Shown piece after piece: positions 16,278-24,228 of a DNA stretch of 64,000 nucleotides. Origin of the DNA: CAUPWF01 sp964369775 (lineage in GTDB: Bacteria > Bacillota > Clostridia > Lachnospirales > Lachnospiraceae); NCBI GenBank assembly GCA_964369775.1, contig CAYJHQ010000002.1:1-64000 (forward strand). Reading direction: 5' to 3'. The notes under the pieces were generated by a model. The model saw nothing but the letters and a program-made list of their open reading frames with translations. It searched no databases and had not been told where the DNA came from. The first letter of the stretch is position 1; every line of letters starts with the position of its first letter. A program made the translations under genes and the position numbers.

Positions 16278-17441
16278 TTATATAAAAGTAGTATAAGGAT
16301 AGTTTGCTGGGTCGAGGTGTTCTAAGGTCTTTTGAAAGGTCGTTTTATCATTGATGTTCTCGAAGGAGTGATTGCCACTTGCTATGATATCCACATGGTT
16401 AGCAGTAAGAGAATTTAATAAGTTCATTATTTTATAATCTTTATTTTCAATTTGTCTTGAAATTGTAGGCAAAATTCTTTTTTTATAAATTCCAATCAAA
16501 GGATGAATCCTTCCGTCGATTCTAGCAATCACACAATCATCTGAATCTGTCATATTCATATATAAAGAATCCATGATGGTTTGGCCGATGCTAGGCATGT
16601 CACAAGGCACAATAAATATAGATTCTTTAGCTGTGTAACTTAAGAGGGAATAAATACCGCCTAGTGGTCCAATATCTGCAATGATATCTGGAATATGGCA
16701 TTTGATATCAGTAGGTGTGTTAAAACTAGAGCCGATAGAGAGACCGATGGAGTCAAATCGGCGTAAGGTATGCTGTAGGTGCTCTAAGAATGTATAGCGA
16801 CCTATATATAATTTTTGTTTAGGAGTTCCCATTCGACTAGATTTGCCACCTGTTATAATAAAAGCATCACTTTTTTCCATACGTTTTTTGATTTTTCTTC
16901 GCATCTGGATTTGCACAACTTCATTTTCAATCATTTGAAGAAGTGTAGATGGAGTTACGTTCAAAAGAAGCGAAATATTCTTAGCGCAAGTTTGAAAAAT
17001 CAAATTTTTGTGGTCGCTATCTAAGGTATATATTTTTAACCAAGCCAACATAGAAACATCGTTGGCAGTATCTGTTCCTTTTTCCCATTCTTCAAAATCA
17101 AAACCATAAATTTGTTTATTGCAATAGATGAAGTTTTTAAAATAAAAATTTGTGAGTTTTACAGGGAAGCCAAATGCAACAGAGGTTATTTCTTGGAAAG
17201 TGTTGAGCCAATCGATTAGTAAAGTGAATATCTCGATTCTCACATCTAGTGTGCATTGTGCATTGTTAGTAAGGAGTTCGTACAATGTTGATCCTTGAAG
17301 AAGTTGAAGATGCGAAATTTTCTCACTACACCCTAATAAAGAAGGAACTAAGTTCTGTGATTTCAAAACTCGGAGTAAGCACTCATCCATGTCTTTTGCA
17401 ATTTTGCTATCGTATTGTTTTATAAAATATTCTTGACTCAT
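16278..17441 (-). CDS. mobA: MobA-type nucleotidyltransferase with an N-terminal kinase-like domain
   Basis: A 387-residue two-domain protein. The C-terminal ~195 residues are MobA, which attaches GMP to molybdopterin: SDAFIITGGKSSRMGTPKQK (198-210), PDIIADIGPLGGIYS and FIVPCDMP. Residues 1-190 are an extra domain. It has a hydrophobic helix (LLIDWLN), then LTNFYFKNFIYCNK, YGFDFEEWEKG and NDVSMLAW, resembling the catalytic part of aminoglycoside-phosphotransferase-like kinases: N103 and D115 fit the metal-binding Asn and Asp, but the catalytic Asp position appears to be N98. The start at 17441 has AAGAAGG seven bases upstream. It is divergent from the riboswitch-controlled cofactor operon. 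Possibly a bifunctional or regulated MobA. Confidence 0.75.
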   Translation of the reverse strand: MSQEYFIKQYDSKIAKDMDECLLRVLKSQNLVPSLLGCSEKISHLQLLQGSTLYELLTNNAQCTLDVRIEIFTLLIDWLNTFQEITSVAFGFPVKLTNFYFKNFIYCNKQIYGFDFEEWEKGTDTANDVSMLAWLKIYTLDSDHKNLIFQTCAKNISLLLNVTPSTLLQMIENEVVQIQMRRKIKKRMEKSDAFIITGGKSSRMGTPKQKLYIGRYTFLEHLQHTLRRFDSIGLSIGSSFNTPTDIKCHIPDIIADIGPLGGIYSLLSYTAKESIFIVPCDMPSIGQTIMDSLYMNMTDSDDCVIARIDGRIHPLIGIYKKRILPTISRQIENKDYKIMNLLNSLTANHVDIIASGNHSFENINDKTTFQKTLEHLDPANYPYTTFI

Positions 17442-17589
17442 GTTCATACCTTCTTTCAATTATAAGTGGAGTATAGCAAATGTCGGTAAAAAAGTCTCAA
17501 TATTTCTTTCTAAATTATAAGCAGCAATAGTCTACCGAGGTTAATCAAATAGTTGAAGAATAGAGAAGTACTTGCTTCTAGAATTATGG

Positions 17590-17950
17590 ATTTTTTGCAG
17601 GTGGAGTGAGTTCCCGTTTGGGGGAGGTATCAAGAGAGGTGGGCATTAGATTTTCTTGTATAAATAAGGAACCCATGATAGATAACTATTTGTCGTTCCT
17701 TATTCATTGAATTGTGACAGCAGTACTAGCTTTAATAAAAACTGTTGCTACAGAAGGAAATGATGGAAACACATATCAACACATACTGCAAACTTAAAAA
17801 AGGCGTGAATAAACAAAAAAGATAGTTGAGAAAATGGGACATGCAGGAGTAACTGTTTGCCCAACACTTGGATCAATCGTTGATTTTATGAAAGAAAACG
17901 ATGTAAAAGCAGGTGGAAGATTAAAGTCATTAGAGATTCAAGAAGGTTAG
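17590..17950 (+). pseudogene. Gene debris of unknown origin
   Basis: The 590 bases between mobA and the riboswitch hold no intact gene. Two unlinked protein-like pieces can be read: TAVLALIKTVATEGNDGNTYQHI (from about 17715) and, in another frame, VEKMGHAGVTVCPTLGSIVDF continuing to KSLEIQEG and a stop near 17950. They look like the inside and C-terminus of one or two metabolic proteins, but I cannot name the family. A third piece near 17596 reads FFAGGVSSRLGEVSREVG. Their place between molybdenum genes suggests a lost cofactor-related gene. Confidence 0.4.
17663..17704. repeat. 10-bp inverted repeat within gene debris
   Basis: AATAAGGAAC (17663-17672) and GTTCCTTATT (17695-17704), perfect arms around a 22-base spacer. 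Could be an old terminator or an operator; no T run follows. Confidence 0.5.
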
Positions 17951-18032
17951 AATGAACAATAGAGATCCTTTATAAAAATTGGATTTTATGATAAAATGAT
18001 TTGTATAAAAATGGTTGATAATAAAATAATGA

Positions 18033-18137
18033 AAATTCCGAGCAAATACTCCTAAGGGAAACTAAGGAGACTTGCCGATGGGCGTTTTGGAAACGAGATA
18101 GCCTTCCGTTTTGAAAAGGAATAAAAAGTCGGAATAC
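18033..18137 (+). ncRNA. Molybdenum cofactor (Moco) riboswitch
   Basis: Upstream of the molybdenum cofactor operon lies an RNA with the hallmarks of the Moco aptamer. Closing stem P1 pairs ATTCCGA (18035-18041) with TCGGAAT (18129-18135), followed by the conserved GAGC start, the stem CTCCT / AGGAG around AAGGGAAACTA (18049-18069), and the conserved ACTTGCCGATGGGCG stretch (18069-18083) before a hairpin CGTTT / AAACG. Known Moco riboswitches sense reduced molybdenum cofactor and control moa/mod genes, fitting the genes downstream. Expression platform: CGAGAT inside the aptamer (18094-18099) could pair with ATCTCG (18174-18179), and ATCTC could alternatively pair with GAGAT just before the first start codon. 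Confidence 0.88.
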
Positions 18138-18264
18138 TATGAAATGGTTTTACGCTTTTTCTGCATACGAGACATCTCGCCTTTTCAAGGTAGAGGTGTT
18201 TAATTAATATAAAGGAATTTGCGTAGCTTAATATAGAGTAGATAGAAAGATGAGATAATAAATT

Positions 18265-19290
18265 ATGAAACAAATAAAAACAGTGGATGCAGTGGGACAT
18301 ATTCTCTGTCATGATTTGACTAGAATTGTGAAAGATGGGATGAAAGGTGTTGCATTTAAAAAAGGTCATATTATAAAAGAGGAAGATATCGATACATTGC
18401 TAAAAATGGGAAAAGAAAATTTATATGTGTGGGAATCTACACCAGATATGGTTCATGAAAATGATGCTGCAAAAGTATTAGCTGAAATCTGTATGGGAAT
18501 TGGAACATTAGGTTCAGAAGTGAAAGAAGGTAAAATAGATGTATTTGCAGGTGTAGATGGTTTATTTACTGCTAATACAGAAAAGTTGTTGGAGATTAAC
18601 ATGCAAGATGAGTTGATGATTGCAACGAGACATAATTATTATCCAGTGAAAAGAGGAGATTTATTAGCAGGTACCAGAGTGATACCTCTAATTGTACATA
18701 GAGAGAAGCTTGAAAAAGCAAAAGCGATAGCTGGGGATGAAAAATTAATTCATATTCGTACATACAAACCGTATAAGGTAGGAATCGTTACGACAGGAAG
18801 TGAGGTATACAATAGACGGATAAAAGATACATTCACACCGGTAATTGTAGATAAAATAGCGGAGTATGGATTGGGTGTTGTTGGTCATGAAATTGTGAGT
18901 GATGATAAGGAAATGATAGTAAATGCTATTGCGAAACTGAAAGAATCTGGAGCAACTATGATTATTTGTACAGGAGGAATGAGTGTGGATCCAGATGATG
19001 TAACACCATCGGCAATTAAAGATAGTGGTGCTGAGATTATCAGTTATGGGGCACCAGTACTTCCAGGTGCAATGTTTTTACTTGGCTATTATGAAGACGG
19101 TACTCCTGTAATGGGACTTCCAGGCTGCGTGATGTATGCAAAGAGCACAGTTTTTGATCTTGTATTGCCACGTATTGTAGCAGGGATAAAATTAGATAAA
19201 AAAGATTTGGCAAAACTTGGTCATGGAGGACTTTGTTTAAAGTGTCCACAGTGTAGCTATCCTCACTGTGAGTTTGGTAAAGGAGTATAA
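18265..19290 (+). CDS. Molybdopterin-binding protein (MoCF domain) with a cysteine-rich tail
   Basis: A 341-residue protein, first gene after the Moco riboswitch. The central part carries the MoaB/Mog/MoeA cofactor-binding fold: KVGIVTTGSEVYNRRIKD (about 172-189), IICTGGMSVDPDDVTPSAI and PVLPGAMFLLGYYEDGTPVMGLPGC. The N-terminal ~110 residues resemble a SAF/MoeA-like swivelling domain. The C-terminus holds C-x2-C-x2-C-x4-C (C324, C327, C330, C335), a possible metal or Fe-S site. Clostridial molybdenum operons commonly begin with this protein; its role is probably metal insertion or cofactor handling. The ribosome site is weak (AAAGATGAG). Confidence 0.82.
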   Translation: MKQIKTVDAVGHILCHDLTRIVKDGMKGVAFKKGHIIKEEDIDTLLKMGKENLYVWESTPDMVHENDAAKVLAEICMGIGTLGSEVKEGKIDVFAGVDGLFTANTEKLLEINMQDELMIATRHNYYPVKRGDLLAGTRVIPLIVHREKLEKAKAIAGDEKLIHIRTYKPYKVGIVTTGSEVYNRRIKDTFTPVIVDKIAEYGLGVVGHEIVSDDKEMIVNAIAKLKESGATMIICTGGMSVDPDDVTPSAIKDSGAEIISYGAPVLPGAMFLLGYYEDGTPVMGLPGCVMYAKSTVFDLVLPRIVAGIKLDKKDLAKLGHGGLCLKCPQCSYPHCEFGKGV

Positions 19291-20157
19291 AGTAGATGGA
19301 TATGCATTGAATAGTAAAGATATAGTAGGGGCATCAGCCGATAAACCTATAGTATTAAGAGTGATTGATACTGTCTATGCAGGTGGATGTTCGCCAGCTA
19401 AATGGAGTACAAATACTGCTGTCCGCATTATGACAGGGGCACCGATTCCGGAAGGATTTGATTGTGTAATTCGTCAAGAGGATACGGATTATGGAGAAGA
19501 GATGGTAGAAATCTATAAAGAACACAAAGTTGAATTATATACATAGTGGAATTATTGCTTCTCAAGGGATTCTAAAAGTTTGTGTGTATCAAAATCCAAA
19601 AGTGTTATTGATTACAACTGGAAGTGAATTGGTTGATATTAGAGGAGAGATTAGCGGAGTATATTAGTCGTAACTATAAAAAATTTCACTGTATTATAAC
19701 CACAGGGGGTGTCTCGGTAGGGGCAAAAGACATCATACATGACTTCCAGAGAGAATTAGGTGAAAAACCAATTTTTCACGGAGTAGAGTTAAAGCCGGGT
19801 ACACCATTGATGTATTGGGAATATAAAAACACACCAATTTTGAGCTTATCAGGAAATCCTTTTGCAGCATTTGCGACTTTTGAATTATTTGCAAGGCCAA
19901 TGCTATCAGTGATAGGAAAAGATGCTGAAATTATGGTTTGTTGGACTACAGGGGTTATGGAAGAGTGCTTTAAAAAGCATAGTCCAAAGAGACGATTCAT
20001 TCGTGCTTATTATCGAGACGGAGTAGTAAACTTACAAGGAAAGAACCACTCTTCTGGGTCATTTGCAGATACCGCATATTGCAACTGCCTGATTGATATT
20101 GAGGAAGGGAATGAAGGAATAGAACGAGGAGAAGCAGTAAAAGTAGTATTGTTTTGA
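19268..20157 (+). pseudogene. moeA: Broken molybdopterin molybdenumtransferase gene moeA
   Basis: MoeA inserts molybdate into adenylylated molybdopterin. Here the sequence is recognisable but discontinuous. An AAAGGAG site is followed at once by VDGYALNSKDIVGA, so about 60 N-terminal residues are missing. The frame ends at EHKVELYT (19546); a shifted frame continues LNYIHSGIIASQGILKVCVYQ and LLITTGSELVD; and a third, open from about 19624, gives ILEERLAEYIS, CIITTGGVSVGAKDI, ELKPGTPLMYW and LSGNPFAAFATF to the natural end at 20157. Each junction lacks 20-60 residues found in normal MoeA (~400 aa). So at least three internal deletions, two with frameshift. A working product is very unlikely. 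Confidence 0.85.
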
Positions 20158-20195
20158 TGGTGATAAATTAAAAGAATAGAAAGTGAGGAATTACT

Positions 20196-20681
20196 GTGAA
20201 GAATGAGTTTACCCATTTTGATGAGAATGGTGCAGCGGTAATGGTGGATGTATCTGGAAAAGAGGTTACAGCAAGAATTGCAGTTGCGCGAGGAAGTATT
20301 CAAGTAAATCAGATAGTAATAGATAGTATTAAGAATAAAACGGCTAAAAAGGGTGATGTACTTGGAGTTGCTAGAGTGGCAGGTATTATGGGAGTGAAAC
20401 AGACAGCTTCAGTGATTCCGATGTGTCACCCATTATTGATTAGCAAATGCAGCGTTGATTTTGACCTCGATGAAGAAAAAGGTTGCATTCATGTAATCTG
20501 TATGGTGAAGATTGAAGGCAAAACAGGAGTGGAGATGGAAGCCTTAAATGGTGTATCTACAGCATTGTTAACAATATATGATATGTGTAAAGCAGTGGAT
20601 AAGAATATGGTGATACAAGGAATTTGCTTGGAAGAAAAGCAAGGTGGACGAAGTGGATATTATAAGAGAAACAAAGAATAA
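20196..20681 (+). CDS. moaC: Cyclic pyranopterin monophosphate synthase MoaC
   Basis: A 161-residue enzyme that, after MoaA, rearranges 3',8-cyclo-GTP to cyclic pyranopterin monophosphate. Motifs: FDENGAAVMVDVSGKEVTARIA, GIMGVKQTASVIPMCHPL (catalytic region), KTGVEMEALNGVSTALLTIYDMCKA and the end KQGGRSGYY. Full length for the family. It starts at GTG 20196 after GAGG. Its 3' end overlaps the broken mobB by 38 bases. Confidence 0.92.
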   Translation: MKNEFTHFDENGAAVMVDVSGKEVTARIAVARGSIQVNQIVIDSIKNKTAKKGDVLGVARVAGIMGVKQTASVIPMCHPLLISKCSVDFDLDEEKGCIHVICMVKIEGKTGVEMEALNGVSTALLTIYDMCKAVDKNMVIQGICLEEKQGGRSGYYKRNKE

Positions 20682-20877
20682 GCCTTACGTTGTTGCGATT
20701 AGTGGTGTAAAGAATTCAGGGAAGATGACATTTATAGAAAAATTGATTCCTATTTTGAAAAAAGCAGAGTATAAGGTGGGGACTATAAAACACGATGGAC
20801 ATGACTTTGATTGTGATGTGGAGTCAGTGGCAGATATAATAAAAGAGCAGATAAAGAGGTTGAAAAGTGCGAGATAA
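20644..20877 (+). pseudogene. mobB: Internally deleted mobB
   Basis: MobB is a ~160-residue GTP-binding partner of MobA. Here only 77 codons remain in one frame: the P-loop region YVVAISGVKNSGKMTFIEKLIP (the P-loop Thr after the Lys is Met), then VGTIKHDGHDFDCDV joined directly to a C-terminal helix ESVADIIKEQIKRLKS. The middle ~85-100 residues, including the PGxDS and EGFK regions, are missing. An in-frame internal deletion is the simplest reading. GTG at 20644 or 20653 would be the start; moaA starts inside its last codons. Confidence 0.78.
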
Positions 20878-21826
20878 ATATAATAGAACAATTGATTATG
20901 CAAGGATTTCAGTAATTGACAAATGTAATTTTAAATGCACTTACTGTATACCAGAAGGAATGACAGAAACTGTAAATCGAAGTATGGATTATAATGAGAT
21001 TATAGCACTTGCAAGAGCTTTGGCAGAGGTAGGCGTGAAAAAGATAAAGATAACAGGTGGAGAACCCCTTCTTCGAAAAGATATTATAAAGATTATCAAA
21101 GAAATCAAACGAACCCAAGGGATAGAGCAAGTGACGCTTACAACAAATGGATACTTCTTAGAAAAATATTTAGATGAGTTGTACGAAGCAAAAATCGATG
21201 GTATTAATATTAGCATGGATGCGGTAGATAAAAAGTTGTTCTATGAAATAACAGGTGTTGATAGAGCAGATGAGATCATTCGAGGGATTCAAAAAACACA
21301 GAGATTAGGGATGCAAAATATCAAAATCAACTGTGTATTGATTAAAGGTTGTAATGAATCACAATATTTGAAATTGGTACAATTTGCAATGGATTATGAT
21401 ATTTGTGTCAAGTTTATTGAGATGATGCCGATAGGTGAAGGAAAACACTTTGAAGGCTATAGTTTGATGGAACTAAAAGAGTGTATAGAATCTCATTATG
21501 GAAACTTGGTGGAGTTAGAAGAAAGATATGGGAATGGACCGGCTATTTATTATCGATTGAATAATAGAAAAGAAAAGATTGGTTTCATCGGTGCAATGAC
21601 TCATAAATTTTGTGACAGGTGTAACCGAATTAGGATTACTTCAGAAGGGTTTTTAAAAACTTGTCTTCAATACAGTGGCGGGATAGATTTGAGACCTCAT
21701 TTGTTTGAAGGTGACTTGGCTAAAATTATAAAAGATAGTGTACAGACAAAGCAGGAGAGTCATAAGTTTAAAGCGTTGTACATCTGTGATGGTGAGCATA
21801 AATCTATGGCGCAAATAGGTGGGTGA
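20867..21826 (+). CDS. moaA: GTP 3',8-cyclase MoaA (radical SAM)
   Basis: A 319-residue radical SAM enzyme catalysing the first step of molybdenum cofactor synthesis. The N-terminal cluster motif C-x3-C-x2-C is CNFKCTYC, followed by KITGGEPLLRKDI. The C-terminal second cluster is CDRCNRIRITSEGFLKTC. It ends in the GG dipeptide needed for catalysis (MAQIGG). Starts at GTG 20867 with GAGG seven bases upstream, overlapping mobB by 11 bases. Looks intact, unlike its two damaged neighbours. Confidence 0.93.
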   Translation: MRDKYNRTIDYARISVIDKCNFKCTYCIPEGMTETVNRSMDYNEIIALARALAEVGVKKIKITGGEPLLRKDIIKIIKEIKRTQGIEQVTLTTNGYFLEKYLDELYEAKIDGINISMDAVDKKLFYEITGVDRADEIIRGIQKTQRLGMQNIKINCVLIKGCNESQYLKLVQFAMDYDICVKFIEMMPIGEGKHFEGYSLMELKECIESHYGNLVELEERYGNGPAIYYRLNNRKEKIGFIGAMTHKFCDRCNRIRITSEGFLKTCLQYSGGIDLRPHLFEGDLAKIIKDSVQTKQESHKFKALYICDGEHKSMAQIGG

Positions 21827-21861
21827 GAACAAAGATTGAGAATTTGGAAGGAAAATATATA

Positions 21862-22293
21862 ATGGGAAAAGTAATGGCAGTATGTACAAGTGAAAAAAAA
21901 GGTACGCAAAAAATAAATGTAAATGAGGCGAATTTCATCGTAGACCATGGGATTGAAAATGATGCTCACGCAGGAAATTGGCATAGGCAGGTGAGTTTGT
22001 TATCTGCAGATAAAATTGCTGCATTTAATGCGAAAGGAGCAGATGTGTTCGATGGTGCGTTTGGTGAAAATCTAGTAGTATCAGGAATTGACTTTAAAGA
22101 GTTGCCTATAGGTACAAAATTTACTTGTGGAGATGTGGTGTTAGAGTTGACACAGATAGGAAAAGAGTGTCATACGAGATGTCAGATTTATCATAAAATG
22201 GGCGAATGTATAATGCCCACAGAAGGAGTATTTGCAAAAGTTCTACAAGGTGGAAAAATTGCAGTAGGAAATGAACTGGTAGTGATTGCGTAA
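21862..22293 (+). CDS. MOSC domain protein
   Basis: A 143-residue MOSC-domain protein: FIVDHGIENDAHAGNWHRQVSLL, FGENLVVSGIDFKELPIGTKF and the cysteine motif ELTQIGKECHTRCQIYHKMG. MOSC domains bind molybdenum cofactor and, through the conserved Cys, can carry persulfide sulfur for its sulfuration. Many clostridial cofactor operons place this protein beside Mog. GGAAGG precedes ATG 21862; a longer frame from 21823 lacks a good site. Confidence 0.85.
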   Translation: MGKVMAVCTSEKKGTQKINVNEANFIVDHGIENDAHAGNWHRQVSLLSADKIAAFNAKGADVFDGAFGENLVVSGIDFKELPIGTKFTCGDVVLELTQIGKECHTRCQIYHKMGECIMPTEGVFAKVLQGGKIAVGNELVVIA

Positions 22294-22319
22294 GAAAATA
22301 GAGAGGATGAGTAAGAAAG

Positions 22320-22808
22320 ATGAAAGTTGTAGTAATGACTTTAAGTGATAAAGGGTATGTGGGCGAACGAGAAGATGCATCGGGACCAGTAATTGAGGAT
22401 ATGGTGAAAGCGAAAGGCTATACAGTGGTAGACCGAATATTGTTACCAGATGATCGAACTATGATTGCAATGAAAATGATGGAATTATGCGAGAATAAGG
22501 TCTGTGATATGATTCTTACAACTGGAGGAACAGGGTTTTCAAAGAGAGATATCACGCCAGAGGCCACAAGAGATGTGATAGAAAGAGAAGCTCCTGGAAT
22601 CTGTGAAGCGATGCGATATCATAGTTTGCAAATTACTAAGAGAGCGATGCTATCAAGAGCGGTAGCAGGGATACGAAGAGAAACACTAATTATAAATCTC
22701 CCAGGTAGCCCTAAAGCAGTGAAAGAGAGTTTGGAGTTTATTATAAGTGAATTGTCACATGGATTAGAGATTTTGAAAGGTAGCGCGACAGAATGTGCAA
22801 GAAAATAA
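22320..22808 (+). CDS. mog: Molybdopterin adenylyltransferase (MogA/MoaB type)
   Basis: A 162-residue MoCF-domain protein: VVVMTLSDKGYVGEREDASGP at the start, MILTTGGTGFSKRDITPEAT for the cofactor/ATP loop, and LPGSPKAVKESLEFI at the end. It activates molybdopterin with AMP before metal insertion by MoeA, whose gene is broken upstream. Overlaps modA by 16 bases. Confidence 0.88.
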   Translation: MKVVVMTLSDKGYVGEREDASGPVIEDMVKAKGYTVVDRILLPDDRTMIAMKMMELCENKVCDMILTTGGTGFSKRDITPEATRDVIEREAPGICEAMRYHSLQITKRAMLSRAVAGIRRETLIINLPGSPKAVKESLEFIISELSHGLEILKGSATECARK

Positions 22809-23536
22809 TCATTTTATTATTAAGTGGATTATTGTTATCTGGTTGTGGGAAAGAACAGAATGAGACGGTCCTAGTAGGTGCAGCTGCCAGTCTTACAAAT
22901 CCCTTGAATGAAATAGGTACACTATATATGGAGCATTATTCAGATGCGGAAATTGTTTTTACTTATGGAGGGAGTGGGACGCTTGCAAAGCAAATAGAAG
23001 AGGGAGCTACTATTGATTTGTTTTTGCCAGCGGATTCTTTATATTTAGAGCAATTAGAAGTGGAAGGAATTGTTGAAAATGGAAGTGAAACCATTCTTAC
23101 CAATGAGTTAGTATTAGTTACTAACAAAGAAAGCGGGTTGGATAACATTACATTTCAACAACTCATCACTAAGAACGAGTGGTCACTGGCAATAGGAGAC
23201 CCAGCTACAGTTCCAGTAGGTCGCTATGCAATGGAAGTATTAGGAGAGCAATTTCTTGAAAATGAGATGACGTTAAATTTAGGGACTGATGTACGTCAAG
23301 TGTTGACTTGGGTAGAAGAAGGAGTGGTGGAATTGGGTATCGTTTACTTAAGTGATGCGCTTTCCTCGAATGAAGTTGAAATCCTAGATTGTGCTAGCGA
23401 GAAATCGCATAATCCGATTTCGTATCCTTTGGTAATTGTAGATGACAAAGAAGAGGTAATTAATTTCGCGGAGTTTCTTGCAAGCGAAGAAGCATTAACA
23501 GTATTTGAACAGCATGGGTTTAAAAGGAGTGAATAA
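22793..23536 (+). CDS. modA: Molybdate-binding lipoprotein ModA
   Basis: A 247-residue extracytoplasmic molybdate (or tungstate) receptor. The signal peptide ends in the lipobox LLLSGC (Cys18). The ModA pattern is clear: VLVGAAASLTNPLNEIG, FTYGGSGTLAKQIEEGATIDLFLPAD, AIGDPATVPVGRYAMEVL and VVELGIVYLSDAL. Ser residues of AAS and GGSGT are the expected oxyanion ligands. First of modABC, placed inside the cofactor operon so uptake and synthesis are probably co-regulated by the Moco riboswitch. Confidence 0.9.
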   Translation: MCKKIIILLLSGLLLSGCGKEQNETVLVGAAASLTNPLNEIGTLYMEHYSDAEIVFTYGGSGTLAKQIEEGATIDLFLPADSLYLEQLEVEGIVENGSETILTNELVLVTNKESGLDNITFQQLITKNEWSLAIGDPATVPVGRYAMEVLGEQFLENEMTLNLGTDVRQVLTWVEEGVVELGIVYLSDALSSNEVEILDCASEKSHNPISYPLVIVDDKEEVINFAEFLASEEALTVFEQHGFKRSE

Positions 23537-23538
23537 TT

Positions 23539-24228
23539 ATGTGGACAGCACTTGGTCTATCATTTCAGATAGCATTTATTTCGACAGGGTTAACGGTGGT
23601 GTTTGGCGTTTTACTAGCCTATGTGGTTCTGAAAAAAGATAAAGTCAATGGGTTGATAGATGGTATTGTAACATTACCAATGGTATTGCCGCCAACCGTT
23701 ATTGGCTTTTTCTTATTGGAACTATTAGGAAGAAATGGTGTAATTGGTAAATTTTTATTGCAGTTTGATATATCTTTAGTGTTTACTATGGCAGCAGCTG
23801 TCATGGCTTCTTTTATTGTGTCGCTGCCAATTATGTATCGAACTACCCTTTCTGCGTTTGCACAAGTGGATAGAGAAGTAATACTTTCGGCGAGAACCTT
23901 AGGATTGACAGAGAGAGTAATTTTGCTAAAGTTATTAATTCCATTAGCAAAAAAAGGAATTATATCTGGAGCGATTCTCTCATTTGCGAGAGCGTTAGGT
24001 GAGTTTGGGGCAACTATTATGGTTGCAGGGAATATACCAGGAAAGACACAGACCATTTCGATTAGAATCTATTCTTTGATTCAAGCAGGAAACGAAGAGG
24101 AGGCTTATGTACTAGTAAGCCTTATGATGGGAGTGTCAATCATATTTATGATATTAGTAAATCTTGTGACGAGAGATAGAAAGAAGGGGAAATATGAGGT
24201 TAAAAGTAAATATAAGAAAAGCCACTAG
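23539..24228 (+). CDS. modB: Molybdate ABC transporter permease ModB
   Basis: A 229-residue membrane subunit with about five helices and the EAA coupling loop VILSARTLGLTERVILLKLLIP. The segments LPMVLPPTVIGFFLLELLGRNG and FARALGEFGATIMVAGNIPGKTQT are strongly ModB-like. Starts 3 bases after modA with AAAGGAG, and overlaps modC by 35 bases. Confidence 0.9.
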   Translation: MWTALGLSFQIAFISTGLTVVFGVLLAYVVLKKDKVNGLIDGIVTLPMVLPPTVIGFFLLELLGRNGVIGKFLLQFDISLVFTMAAAVMASFIVSLPIMYRTTLSAFAQVDREVILSARTLGLTERVILLKLLIPLAKKGIISGAILSFARALGEFGATIMVAGNIPGKTQTISIRIYSLIQAGNEEEAYVLVSLMMGVSIIFMILVNLVTRDRKKGKYEVKSKYKKSH

